This document shows positions 1-8,930 of a stretch of DNA of 64,000 nucleotides, piece after piece. Position 1 is the stretch's first letter. The number at the start of each line of letters is the position of its first letter. The notes under the pieces are model-generated. The model was not told the DNA's origin and did no database searches. It worked only from the letters and a program-made list of their open reading frames with translations. The stretch comes from CAWIOX01 sp963837775. GTDB lineage: Bacteria > Pseudomonadota > Gammaproteobacteria > Burkholderiales > Burkholderiaceae_D. A program made the translations under genes and the position numbers. Where the stretch lies: positions 62,001 to 126,000 of the forward strand of contig CAWIOX010000029.1 in assembly GCA_963837775.1 (NCBI GenBank), written 5' to 3'.

Positions 1-314
1 AGCCAGATTGATATATTGATGATGTAAATTCATTCCGAGGAAGACAGTATAGACAATTACAGCATATGATCATCTAGATTTCGACACTGGGGATATAGGC
101 AATTTGCGTATGATTGCGAAGACATTGGTGAATGCTGCATTGATGACATACGTGCATGTTGAATTTCGTCATTAAGAGTGTCGGACTAGTCAAATTTATC
201 AGCATGTGATTGAGGTCGACAATACGCTAGCTGTTGAATTTAAAGTCTCCCACAGCGCATGGTATTGAAAAACGGCTTGTGGAGCGTTCAGTGCATCTAT
301 TTCGGAAATCTTGA
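1..314. other. Left-edge intergenic stretch, nothing recognised
   Basis: This stretch is AT-rich compared with the rest of the window and shows no convincing coding frame on either strand, no RNA gene and no obvious terminator. It leads directly into the hsdS fragment at 315, whose frame is closed by a TGA at 312-314. It is probably eroded accessory DNA, but that is inference. Confidence 0.4.
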
Positions 315-476
315 AATGCATTTATTCCCTTGCCGCCGCTAGCCGAACAACACCGCATCGTCGCCAAAGTCGACGAACTGATGGCGCTGTGCGACCGGCT
401 GAAAGCCCGCATCACTGACGCCAGCCAGTTGCAGCAAAAGCTGGCGGATGTGCTGGTGGCGCAAGCGGTGGCGTAA
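315..476 (+). pseudogene. C-terminal fragment of type I restriction specificity subunit HsdS
   Basis: The plus frame reads IPLPPLAEQHRIVAKVDEL near 324-380, continues with a coiled-coil-like tail and ends QKLADVLVAQAVA followed by TAA at 474-476. The PLPPLAEQxxIV motif and the following helix are the classic end of a target-recognition domain in HsdS, the DNA-specificity subunit of type I restriction-modification enzymes. Only about 53 codons remain: a TGA closes the frame at 312 and no start codon or earlier domain is present. No hsdM or hsdR follows. It is a relic, and a similar but more decayed tail lies at about 56974-57054. Confidence 0.8.
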
Positions 477-549
477 TGCATTTTAAAAACGCATCGCGCT
501 GAAGCGCCGCACATGATGCAACGGCGATGCGCCCGTACCGGCCATCGCC

Positions 550-845
550 GCTGCACCCCGCCCGGCTTGCGCGCCGGTCTGCAGCTGAGCAGGCCCGCCC
601 TGCCGCCCTGAAATTCGCAAAATACAGGGGGTATCAGCATTTTCATGGCAGTTGCCGCACGTATTTAGCGGCCTTCAAAATATACCCCATCCTGTATATA
701 AACAGCGTCAAAGCACTGCTTTGGCATTGGCTGCCGCTTCTGCGTTGCCGATTCAGGCTATTTTTCGTGCCTTCCGTGTTTTTCGTGGAGCATGCCCTTC
801 CCCATTGTGGCAGCACGCAACGCAAGCTGCGGCATCAAAAATACC
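550..845 (+). repeat. Dispersed repeat, copy 1
   Basis: A core beginning CCTGAAATTCGCAAAATACA near 607 and running through GCAGTTGCCGCACGTATTT and CCTGTATATAAA recurs at 22438-22640 and 57074-57290 in the same orientation, and in degraded inverted form at 46349-46430. Here the match to copy 2 starts near 550 and the match to copy 3 extends past 800, through GTGCCTTCCGTG. The unit does not look like a gene: conserved frames exist on both strands but have no start or ribosome-binding site. No transposase is attached. It lies just downstream of an hsdS tail. Confidence 0.75.
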
Positions 846-911
846 AGGGATCGTTTGACAGAAACGATTTGCGAAATACGTTGAGCGATGGGCCCCGGCC
901 AAAGCCATGCA

Positions 912-2540
912 TCACATACCCTGATACAACGGCCCCTCCCCGCCCTGCGGTGGTGCCCAGTGGATGTTCTGGGTCGGGTCTTTAATGTCGCAGGTCTTGC
1001 AGTGCAGGCAGTTCTGCGCATTGATCTGCAATTGCGAAGCGCCGTCCCGTTCGATGATTTCGTACACGCCCGCCGGACAGTAGCGTTGTTCGGGAGCATC
1101 GTACTGCGCGAGATTGACGGAGATCGGAACCAGCTTGTCAGCAAGCCTTAAGTGGCATGGTTGATTCTCTTCATGGCTGGTATTGGACAGATAAACCGAC
1201 GACAGCCTGTCGAAAGAGACGACACCGTCAGGCTTTGGATAGACAATCCGCTCACTTTGGTCCGCCTGTTTGAGTTTGGTGTGATCAGCTTCTTGCCTTA
1301 AGGTCCACGGGACGTTGCCGCGAAACAACTTCTGTTCAATGCCGAATAATACGGACCCCGACCACAACCCGGTGTTCATGTACGGCTTGAAGTTGCGCGT
1401 GCGGTGCAAATCCTCAAACAGCCAGCTGCTTGCAAAATGTTGCGGATACGCCGACAACCCGGTCCCGTGTCTAATTGCATCGAATACCGCCTCTGCTGCC
1501 AACGATCCGCTTTTGATGGCAGCATGGCTGCCCTTGATGCGCGCAGCATTCAGGAAACCGGCGCTATCGCCGATCAGCGCGCCTCCAGAAAATACCAATT
1601 GCGGTAGCGACTGGATTCCGCCTGCAGCGATCGCTCGCGCACCATAGCTGATCCGTTTGCCACCTTCGAGCATCGGACGAATGGCCGGGTGCGTCTTGTA
1701 ACGCTGGAATTCTTCGTATGGCGAAAGATAGGGATTGGTATAGCCGAGCCCAACCACGAATCCGATTGCTATCTTATTTGTGCCGTAGTGATAGCAAAAC
1801 GAACCGCCATATGTCTTGCTGTCCATCGGCCAGCCGGCGCTATGCATCACCAGTCCTGGCTGATGCACTCCCTGATCGACTTCCCAAATCTCTTTAATGC
1901 CAAGGCCATAGGTTTGCGGATCGCAATTCGCACGCAGCTTAAAATGCGCCTCAACCTGCTTAGTCAGATGCCCTCGGCATCCCTCCGCAAACAGCGTATA
2001 AGTGGCGCGCAGCTCCATGCCGGGCTGATACTGAGCGCTGCGTTGCCCGTCGCGTCCGACACCCATGTCGCCGGTAACCACGCCGCTGACCCTTCCACTT
2101 TCATCGTACAAGACGCTTTCGCCAACAAAACCGGAATAAATCTCGACACCCAGCGCCTCAGCTTCCTGGGCCAGCCACTGGCAGACGCTACCCAGGCTAA
2201 CGATAACATTACCCTTATTGTGAAAGCAGTCCGGAAGCATCCAGTCCGGGACGCGATATGCACTGTTTTGTGTCATGAACATGAACCGGTCTTCACTCAC
2301 GGCCGTTGCTGCCGGCCCGCCTGATTCTCTCCAGCCCGGGATCAATTCGTTCAGCGCTACCGGGTCCATCACCGCACCGGAAAGAATATGCGCGCCAATT
2401 TCGGCGCCTTTGTCGATCAAGCAGACCTTCAAATCGGTCCGATATCCGAGGCACAACTGTCTCAGGCGAATCGCCGCCGCCAGTCCGGCCGGCCCGCCGC
2501 CCACAATGAGCACATCGAATTCTTGCGTATCACGCTCCAT
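912..2540 (-). CDS. Electron-transfer flavoprotein:ubiquinone oxidoreductase (first copy)
   Basis: ETF-QO takes electrons from reduced ETF, which collects them from acyl-CoA dehydrogenases, and passes them to ubiquinone at the inner membrane. The 542-residue product has the N-terminal FAD dinucleotide motif GGGPAGLAAAI (about residues 14-24) and a C-terminal 4Fe-4S segment with CLHCKTCDIKDPTQNIHW, so the family domains are complete and the length is normal. The start at 2540 is preceded by AAAGGAAAGC, a good ribosome-binding site. It stands away from any etfAB. A second, frameshifted ETF-QO lies at 40280-41972, so this intact copy may be the one that serves the ETF encoded at 45-47 kb. Confidence 0.93.
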   Translation of the reverse strand: MERDTQEFDVLIVGGGPAGLAAAIRLRQLCLGYRTDLKVCLIDKGAEIGAHILSGAVMDPVALNELIPGWRESGGPAATAVSEDRFMFMTQNSAYRVPDWMLPDCFHNKGNVIVSLGSVCQWLAQEAEALGVEIYSGFVGESVLYDESGRVSGVVTGDMGVGRDGQRSAQYQPGMELRATYTLFAEGCRGHLTKQVEAHFKLRANCDPQTYGLGIKEIWEVDQGVHQPGLVMHSAGWPMDSKTYGGSFCYHYGTNKIAIGFVVGLGYTNPYLSPYEEFQRYKTHPAIRPMLEGGKRISYGARAIAAGGIQSLPQLVFSGGALIGDSAGFLNAARIKGSHAAIKSGSLAAEAVFDAIRHGTGLSAYPQHFASSWLFEDLHRTRNFKPYMNTGLWSGSVLFGIEQKLFRGNVPWTLRQEADHTKLKQADQSERIVYPKPDGVVSFDRLSSVYLSNTSHEENQPCHLRLADKLVPISVNLAQYDAPEQRYCPAGVYEIIERDGASQLQINAQNCLHCKTCDIKDPTQNIHWAPPQGGEGPLYQGM

Positions 2541-2718
2541 GCTTTCCTTTCAGTAGCTCCATCTGCCGGAGCATGTTGTAAAAGTCTGTGCAAAGTGAAT
2601 TGTCAGAAGATTTACGCATAAGGGGAGCCGCAGGACGCATGAGACGCCCCCCCTGCATTGCGTAACTTCTGATAAGGAAATTCACCGCCAGATTCATCGC
2701 CGCGATATCTCGCCAGCG

Positions 2719-4149
2719 TCACGCTGCCGTATAGGATGTTTTTACAGTGGTAAAAAACTCAGCGGCATAGGAGCCCTGTTCTCGCGAACCGTAACTGGAC
2801 CCTTTTCGGCCGCCGAACGGAACGTGATAGTCCACGCCTGCGGTGGGCACGTTGACCATCACCATGCCGGCCTCGACATGCCGCTTGAAGTGCGTGGCAT
2901 GCTTGAGCGAGGTGGTGCAGATGCCTGCCGACAGGCCGAACTCAGTGTCGTTTGCCACCGCAAGCGCCTCTTCGTAGCTGCCTACGGGAATCGCGCAGGC
3001 GACCGGCCCGAAGATTTCCTCGCGGGCGATGCGCATGCCGTTCTGCGCGTCCGCGAACAATGCCGGCGTCAAATAAAAGCCTTCAGTGGCGCGCTGCACT
3101 CGCTGACCGCCGCAAACCAGTTTTGCACCCTCCTGCACGCCGAGATCGATATAGTCAAGATCTTGTTGCAACTGCAACTGGTCTGCCACGGGGCCGATGT
3201 CGGTTCCGGGCATCAACGCATTGTCGATCGTCAATGCCTCCAGTCGCTGTTTCATGGCGTCAATGAAACGACCGTAAATGCCCTTCTGCACGATGAAACG
3301 ACTGGACGCCGTGCAGCGCTGCCCGGTCGAGAAATATGCGGCCTGCACCGCGCAGTTCACCGCGGCGTCGAGATCGGCGTCGTCGAGCACCACCATCGGG
3401 TTCTTGCCGCCCATTTCGAGCTGTACTTTAGCGAAACGGGACGCGGTCGCGGCCAGCACGCGCCGTCCAGTCGCGACCGAGCCGGTAAACGTGATGGCGT
3501 TGATACCCGGATGCGCGATCATAGTTTGCCCGACATCGCTGCCGCGCCCCATGACCAGATTGAATACGCCTGACGGCAGGCCCGAACGGCTGATGATCTC
3601 GGCGAGCGCCCACGCCGATCCCGGCACCAGGTCCGCTGGCTTGAACACAACCGTATTCCCGTACGCGAGCGCAGGCGCGATTTTCCATGCAGGAATCGCG
3701 ATCGGAAAATTCCAGGGCGTGATGATGCCGACCACGCCGACCGGCTCCCGGGTCACTTCGATATCGACGCCGCTACGCACGGATGGCAGGCGATCGCCGC
3801 GTTGACGGACCACTTCAGCAGCGAAGAACTTAAAAACATGCCCCGCACGAGCTGCTTCGCCGATCCCTTCCGGCAGAGTTTTGCCCTCTTCGCGCGAAAG
3901 CAGATAGCCAAGTTCATCCTTGCGTGCAAGGATCTCGTTTCCGATGCGATCCAGGATTTCCGCCCTGACCTGGATATTTCCCGTGGCCCATGCAGGAAAC
4001 GCATTGCGCGCCGCAGCAATAGCCACTTCAGTCTGCACCTTGTCCGCCTGCGAATATTCATCGATCACATCCGCAATATTCGACGGATTGATGTTCGTCC
4101 TGGCGCTCACGCCGGAAACGAATTCACCATTAATAAAATTATTTTTCAT
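2719..4149 (-). CDS. NAD(P)-dependent semialdehyde dehydrogenase (ALDH superfamily)
   Basis: This 476-residue protein is a full-length aldehyde dehydrogenase. Visible motifs are the cofactor-binding TPWNFPIAIPAWK, FTGSVATG, the general-base glutamate in LEMGGKNP, the nucleophilic cysteine in GQRCTASSR, and the C-terminal PFGGRKGSSYGSREQG. The last motif and the overall pattern resemble 2-oxoglutarate-semialdehyde dehydrogenases. Succinate-semialdehyde dehydrogenase is the alternative, and the nearby GABA-type aminotransferase favours it: together they would take 4-aminobutyrate to succinate. The substrate cannot be settled from sequence alone. It is on the same strand as the aminotransferase but separated from it by a gcdH relic of about 300 bp. 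Confidence 0.9.
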   Translation of the reverse strand: MKNNFINGEFVSGVSARTNINPSNIADVIDEYSQADKVQTEVAIAAARNAFPAWATGNIQVRAEILDRIGNEILARKDELGYLLSREEGKTLPEGIGEAARAGHVFKFFAAEVVRQRGDRLPSVRSGVDIEVTREPVGVVGIITPWNFPIAIPAWKIAPALAYGNTVVFKPADLVPGSAWALAEIISRSGLPSGVFNLVMGRGSDVGQTMIAHPGINAITFTGSVATGRRVLAATASRFAKVQLEMGGKNPMVVLDDADLDAAVNCAVQAAYFSTGQRCTASSRFIVQKGIYGRFIDAMKQRLEALTIDNALMPGTDIGPVADQLQLQQDLDYIDLGVQEGAKLVCGGQRVQRATEGFYLTPALFADAQNGMRIAREEIFGPVACAIPVGSYEEALAVANDTEFGLSAGICTTSLKHATHFKRHVEAGMVMVNVPTAGVDYHVPFGGRKGSSYGSREQGSYAAEFFTTVKTSYTAA

Positions 4150-4164
4150 GCCGTTCTTCTTTCA

Positions 4165-4437
4165 AATTCAAATGACCTCAATAGCGTCTAGTGCTGGCAG
4201 GCGAACGGGACTTTCAAGACTTACACATCCGGGAATACGGCCTTGCCGGTGACCAACACGCGTGCAAGCCAAGCCTGCCTTAGATCGCCGGCGAGTGCAG
4301 TTCAGTCCGGCCCAACGCTTTTCTTGGGCCAAGTCACAGATAGCGCCCTCGTCGCCCTTGGCTAAAATCACAAAAATATCTGCGATCGGACTACTGGCGT
4401 TCCACATCTTGGTGCCGGACAACCTGCAGCCCCTCTC
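4165..4437 (-). pseudogene. Decayed internal fragment of glutaryl-CoA dehydrogenase
   Basis: Reading the minus strand, one frame gives LSGTKMWNASSPIADIF and then AKGDEGAI, followed after a frame change by LHSPAI-stop-GRLGL, and after another by AVFPDV-stop-VLKVPFACQH. These line up in order with ISGSKMWITNSPIADVF, AKDDEGAI, LSAPAIHGKVGL and NAFPDVRGLKGPFTCLN of the intact gcdH at 48347-49534. About 90 codons from the middle of the gene survive, with at least two frameshifts and several stops. It is a clear relic of a second gcdH, sitting between the aldehyde dehydrogenase and the aminotransferase. Confidence 0.85.
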
Positions 4438-4464
4438 ATTGAGCCGACTTTTGTTGTGAATCGA

Positions 4465-5769
4465 CTATGCCCTGCCCTCCGCAGCGAGATCGGCGATCAC
4501 GTTGCCGATGATGGCGAGTCCCTCGTCTAGCACGTCGAATGGAATCGTGAGCGGAGTCATTACGCGCAGTACGTTGCCGTTATTCCCGCACGTCAGGAGC
4601 AGCAGGCCGCGCTTGAGCGCTTCGGCCTTGAGCGCATTGGCTATTTCCGGTGCGGGACGCGCGAGGTCCCCATCGTGGAAAAACTCCACCGCTGTCATCG
4701 CGCCAAGACCACGGACGTCGCCGATGCATGCATGTTTTTTTGCCAGTGTTTTGAAGAAGCTGTGCAGACGTTCCCCGATTGCCATGCTGCGCAAGCACAA
4801 TTTCTCTTCCTCAACCACATCGAGTACCGCCAACGCCGCCGCGCACGCCAGCGGATTGCCCGCATAGGTGCTGCCGAAGCCGCCGGGGCTACTGTGATCC
4901 ATCACGTCCGCACGTCCGACCACCGCCGAGATCGGCATGCCGCCACCCAATCCCTTAGCCAACGTCGTCAAATCTGCAACGACGCCTGAATGCTCCATCG
5001 CAAACAGTTTGCCAGTGCGTGCGATGCCGGTCTGAATTTCATCAGCCACCAGTAAAATGCCATGTTTGTCGCACAGCGCGCGCAGACGCCGCAGGAATTC
5101 TGGCTGCGCAGGAATGTAGCCGCCTTCACCCTGAACCGGCTCGACGAAAATCGCCGCGACACGCGCCGGTTCGACATCGTTCTTGAAGAGTTTTTCGATA
5201 CTGGCGATCGAGTCGTCGACGCTGACACCATTGATCGCCGAAGGAAACTGGGCGTGATAGATCTCGCCTGGGAACGGCCCGAACCCGGTCTTGTAGGGAT
5301 CGACCTTGCCGGTCAACGCGAGGGAGTACATGGTTCGTCCGTGGAACGCACCGTTAAAAGCAATAATGGCTGAGCGCCCAGTGTATGCGCGGGCAAGCTT
5401 GATCGCATTCTCGACCGCCTCGGCACCGGTGGACATGAAGAATGCCTTTTTTGGATGGTTCCCGGGCGCCATCTTGCAAATCCGCTCTGCCAATTCCACG
5501 TACGATTCATAGGCCACGACCTGAAAGCAGGTATGGGTGAACAGCGGCAACTGCTTGGCGACCGCCTCGATGATCTTAGGATGGCAATGGCCAGTATTGA
5601 CCACGGCAATCCCCGCGCAAAAATCGATGTAGCGCTTTCCTTCCACATCCCATATTTCGCTGTTGAGGGCCTTGGCGGCAAACACCGGATGGGCGTTTCC
5701 GATTCCACGGGCGATTGTTGCGACTTTGCGCGCCATGAGCTCCGCATTGTTCTGGATTGTCTTGTTCAT
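4465..5769 (-). CDS. gabT: 4-aminobutyrate (or related omega-amino acid) aminotransferase
   Basis: A class III PLP-dependent aminotransferase of 434 residues, which moves the amino group of 4-aminobutyrate or a similar omega-amino acid to 2-oxoglutarate. Motifs include STGAEAVENAIKLAR, FNGAFHGRTMYSL, the cofactor aspartate in VADEIQTGIARTGK and the Schiff-base lysine in TLAKGLGGGMP. I chose the ATG at 5769 because AAGGAGACAAACG precedes it; an upstream in-frame ATG at 5847 would add 26 residues unlike the family. The gene is divergent from a MocR/GabR regulator, the usual arrangement for gabT control. 5-Aminovalerate is an alternative substrate, which would connect to the glutaryl-CoA genes elsewhere in the window. 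Confidence 0.88.
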   Translation of the reverse strand: MNKTIQNNAELMARKVATIARGIGNAHPVFAAKALNSEIWDVEGKRYIDFCAGIAVVNTGHCHPKIIEAVAKQLPLFTHTCFQVVAYESYVELAERICKMAPGNHPKKAFFMSTGAEAVENAIKLARAYTGRSAIIAFNGAFHGRTMYSLALTGKVDPYKTGFGPFPGEIYHAQFPSAINGVSVDDSIASIEKLFKNDVEPARVAAIFVEPVQGEGGYIPAQPEFLRRLRALCDKHGILLVADEIQTGIARTGKLFAMEHSGVVADLTTLAKGLGGGMPISAVVGRADVMDHSSPGGFGSTYAGNPLACAAALAVLDVVEEEKLCLRSMAIGERLHSFFKTLAKKHACIGDVRGLGAMTAVEFFHDGDLARPAPEIANALKAEALKRGLLLLTCGNNGNVLRVMTPLTIPFDVLDEGLAIIGNVIADLAAEGRA

Positions 5770-5895
5770 CGTTTGTCTCCTTGAGTTGTGTGAGTTCTGT
5801 GACGAAAAACTGTGCCTCTGCATTGAAAAGCCAGTTTTTAATGCCATGAATCGACGTCAAATTATAGGTAGTACACGTCCAGCCCCCCATACACA

Positions 5896-5922
5896 ACACC
5901 TGTGTTTTCCAGACACACTGTG
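5896..5922. promoter_or_regulatory. Candidate regulator site in the gabT-gabR divergent gap
   Basis: The 284-bp gap between the divergent gabT and MocR-type genes contains two adjacent small dyads: ACAC-CT-GTGT at 5896-5905 and CACA-C-TGTG at 5914-5922. Their position between the two genes fits an operator for the GabR-like protein. MocR regulators often bind direct rather than inverted repeats, and dyads this short occur by chance, so the call is weak. Confidence 0.3.
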
Positions 5923-6053
5923 ATGCTCGCGCAACCACTACAGTTGCATTTTCCGTATTCAATCCTTGTGTCTTACCAGGTAGCCATCTGCTAAAATGAT
6001 GCACTCCCCAGATCCCACCTTCCCGCTCCGTTTCCGTCTAGCAGAACCCTAAA

Positions 6054-7448
6054 ATGTTTGTGATCCAACCCGGAAGCCCGATTCCCCTCGTAGTGCAAAT
6101 CGTTGATGGCATGAAGGAATTGATCGTGAACCAGAAACTGCGCCCAGGTGCGAAGGTTCCGTCAATTCGTCAGTTTGCCGAAACCCAGAAAGTGAGTACG
6201 TCGACTATCGTCGAGGCCTACGACCGTCTGGTCGCCGAGGGATATCTGGTTCCAAGGCAAAGTTCAGGTTTTTTCGTGCGCGCCACTTCACGAGGACTCT
6301 ATCGGGAAGAACAGCAATCGTTACGCAACATCCGCTTCGATCCACTGTGGTTTGTGCGCCGCATCTGGCAAAGCAGCTCGGCCGATGTGACTCCCGGTTA
6401 CGGCTGGGTGCCAAATATCTGGCTTGACGGAGACATGATTCAACGCGCCATGCGCAACCTTGCCAGCAAGTCCTCCGCGCAAGGATCGGGATATGGACAT
6501 CCAAAAGGTTTGACTGCGCTGCGCCTGAAAGTCTGCGACTGGTTGGCAGAACGCGAAATCCCGGCTACGCACGACCAGGTGCTATTGACGACCGGCGCCA
6601 GCCATGCGCTGGAACTGGTCTCGCAATATCTACTGCGCCCGGGCGATGCCGTGCTGGTTGACGAGCCAGGCTACAGTGTCATGATGTCCAACCTGCGAGC
6701 ACGCGGCGCGCGCCTGATCGGCGTGCCATGGACCACTTCCGGCCCCGACCTGAACGCGCTGGAACGACTCGCTGCCGAGCATTCTCCGCGCGCCTTTTTT
6801 ACCAACCCACGACTGCACAACCCGACTGGCGCCAGCTATTCACCCAGCGCGACGCACCGCGTGCTCCAGCTTGCCGACCGTTTCGATTTCATCTTGGTTG
6901 AGAACGATGTATGCGCCGACCTGGACGTCGAGGCCCGCCGCAGTCTCGCCTGCCTGGACCAACTCAATCGGGTGATTTACATAACCAGTTTTTCCAAGTC
7001 AATCTCGCCGCGTCTGCGCGTTGGCTTCATCGCTGCCGACCCCGATGCAATCGAAGACCTCACCCAGATCAAGATGATGACAGGCCTGACATCGTCCGAA
7101 ATTACCGAGCGTCTGACGCTGGAAATTCTCAACGATGGCCGCCACAGAAAACAGATCAAATCGCTCAAAGAAAAACTATCTGAGGCACAAAACAAGACAT
7201 GTCGCCAACTCGCGCAGGCGGGTCTGCAAATATTCACGGAGCCGCACTCGGGTCTTTTCGTCTGGGCCAGACATCCCGATTTCGACGACTCATCTCTACT
7301 CTGCAATGAAGCACTCGACGCCAACATTTTGCTTGCACCGGGCCATCTGTTCATGGTGAACGGGCAATCGTCTCCGTGGATGCGTTTTAACGTCGGTTTT
7401 TCAGATCGGCCCGAGCTATTTGACTTCTTGCGCAAGCATGAAAAATGA
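6054..7448 (+). CDS. MocR/GabR-family PLP-binding transcriptional regulator
   Basis: This 464-residue protein joins an N-terminal GntR-type winged helix (about residues 10-78, with IRQFAETQKVSTSTIVEAYD and a wing ending GYLVPRQSSGFFV) to a C-terminal fold-type I aminotransferase domain. The likely PLP lysine is in ITSFSKSISPRLRVGF. Members of this family sense PLP together with an amino compound and activate or repress the neighbouring catabolic gene. It is divergent from gabT, so it most likely controls that gene in response to GABA or a similar inducer. The length is normal and the domains are complete. Confidence 0.9.
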   Translation: MFVIQPGSPIPLVVQIVDGMKELIVNQKLRPGAKVPSIRQFAETQKVSTSTIVEAYDRLVAEGYLVPRQSSGFFVRATSRGLYREEQQSLRNIRFDPLWFVRRIWQSSSADVTPGYGWVPNIWLDGDMIQRAMRNLASKSSAQGSGYGHPKGLTALRLKVCDWLAEREIPATHDQVLLTTGASHALELVSQYLLRPGDAVLVDEPGYSVMMSNLRARGARLIGVPWTTSGPDLNALERLAAEHSPRAFFTNPRLHNPTGASYSPSATHRVLQLADRFDFILVENDVCADLDVEARRSLACLDQLNRVIYITSFSKSISPRLRVGFIAADPDAIEDLTQIKMMTGLTSSEITERLTLEILNDGRHRKQIKSLKEKLSEAQNKTCRQLAQAGLQIFTEPHSGLFVWARHPDFDDSSLLCNEALDANILLAPGHLFMVNGQSSPWMRFNVGFSDRPELFDFLRKHEK

Positions 7449-7938
7449 GGGACGTGAGGCACTGATTTTTTTGTGATGTACTGCGACAGAAGAACAACAA
7501 TGGCAAAGCGCCGGCGCCTATTTTTCCAGGCCAGTTGATCGCAAAACGAACTCAATATTCCACTTGAAATAAGCGCTGAACAAGCTATGTATTCCAAAAT
7601 ACAACTCTCGGAATATTCACACACCAGAAAGAAACCAGTTCAACTTATTTCTTGCACTTCCCTTATCTACAAAGGGTAGAATAATCCATAAAAAATAAAA
7701 ACCATTTGACTTAGATGGCTATTGAAGAATGTTACGTAAATCGTCAACATCAGCATGAGAGAAATCATGCGATAGCTGCTTAAACATCGGTCATTGCGAG
7801 GACTGCACCCAACCGCTTGTATGGTTTGCACGTCCTCTAAACAATCGATCATGCTGGGGCAAGGCCGCCATGCGTGGGCATTTGCATCACACAGCATGGC
7901 GACAAATCCAATGTAAAAATTGGGGGCAAGGAGACAAG
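7449..7938. other. Intergenic gap between GabR-like and AraC-type genes
   Basis: About 490 bp separate the two plus-strand regulators. I see no convincing gene, RNA or repeat in it. The last part presumably holds the promoter of the AraC-type gene, whose ribosome-binding site AAGGAGACAAG is at its right end. The stretch near 7600-7740 is AT-rich. Confidence 0.4.
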
Positions 7939-8892
7939 ATGTATCTGCAATACTCAACAAACAATGCGCCTGAGCAATTGCACCAAAGATATTGGCAAGA
8001 AGTAATCGGCAGTACCTATTTCAGCCTGCAATTGCGCTTTTCCCATGCCAACAGCTTTGAGGGCGAACTGAAATCATGGGACATCGGACCATTTTCCCTG
8101 TCTAGGCTACAGTCGGATGCGCTGAGCTATGAGCGGTTACGCAAGCATTGCCAGCACGAGGATGACCATTTTCTGGTAACGATTCCGGAGCAGACCGGGA
8201 TCGAGTTTTCCCAGTTCGGCCGTAGCGTCACCTGCAAGCCCGGCGGCTTCATCCTCGAACATAGCAATGAACCCTATCAGTTCTCTTATGCCCGCCCTAA
8301 TTCTATGTGGGTCTTGAAATTACCAGCCGACGTACTACGTAATCGGCTGCGCAGCCCGGATAGGTTCTGCGCCATGCAGTTTGAAGCGCTATCCGGTGTC
8401 GGCATGCTCTTTCATGAATATCTGCAATTGCTGATCCGCCACTATGATAATCTGGGCGAACGCATCGATCCCTTGATGGGTCAACAACTCACCGAATTGC
8501 TAGCCGTAACTCTCGAAGACGACCCACGCGTACTCAATTCAAATAATTCCTCGGTGCGCTCGGCCCATCTGCGACGGGTTGAGGAATTCATCCGACGCAA
8601 TCTGCCGGACCCTACCCTCTCGCCGGAGCGCATCGCAGAATCATGCACCATCTCCACACGCTATCTGCACCTGCTTTTCAAGGAAACGGATCGCACCGTA
8701 TCGCAGTGGATCAAGGAGTTGCGCTTGCAAGCAGCGCACGATCATCTTCGCCGCGCTTCGGGTAGCACGCAAATCGGGCAGATCGCTTATCAATGGGGAT
8801 TCACCGATCAGGCCCAGTTCTGCAATGCGTTCAAAGTCCGATTCGGCTTGAAAGCAAGTGATTTCCGCAAGCAGCAAAAGACAGACGATTGA
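7939..8892 (+). CDS. AraC-family transcriptional regulator
   Basis: A 317-residue regulator with an N-terminal cupin-like sensing domain (residues about 25-190, of the type found in FeaR-like proteins) and a C-terminal double helix-turn-helix. The second helix-turn-helix region reads IGQIAYQWGFTDQAQFCNAF followed by FGLKASDFR, the AraC signature. I chose ATG 7939 because AAGGAGACAAG lies immediately before it; a longer in-frame start at 7870 lacks such a site. Its target is not evident: the next gene is an insertion sequence, and the chemoreceptor and hydantoinase block beyond it run on the other strand. Before the IS arrived it may have been convergent with that block. Confidence 0.88.
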   Translation: MYLQYSTNNAPEQLHQRYWQEVIGSTYFSLQLRFSHANSFEGELKSWDIGPFSLSRLQSDALSYERLRKHCQHEDDHFLVTIPEQTGIEFSQFGRSVTCKPGGFILEHSNEPYQFSYARPNSMWVLKLPADVLRNRLRSPDRFCAMQFEALSGVGMLFHEYLQLLIRHYDNLGERIDPLMGQQLTELLAVTLEDDPRVLNSNNSSVRSAHLRRVEEFIRRNLPDPTLSPERIAESCTISTRYLHLLFKETDRTVSQWIKELRLQAAHDHLRRASGSTQIGQIAYQWGFTDQAQFCNAFKVRFGLKASDFRKQQKTDD

Positions 8893-8930
8893 CGATACGG
8901 CAAGCTCCGGCGGCCTTGGCAAGCGCGATC

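Noticed and set aside
227..646. 139-codon minus-strand frame with a conserved segment shared by the repeat copies
   Set aside because: The shared part is explained by DNA-level similarity of the repeat, both strands look equally open, and the left part is antisense to the hsdS fragment.
685..705. LexA-like box in the dispersed repeat (CTGTATATAAACAG)
   Set aside because: CTGT and ACAG are separated by 6 bases here instead of 8, and the other copies read CTGTATATAAATGG without the second half, so SOS control is not supported.
4465..5847. Longer gabT start at 5847
   Set aside because: The extra 26 residues do not resemble the family and the ATG at 5769 has a strong ribosome-binding site.
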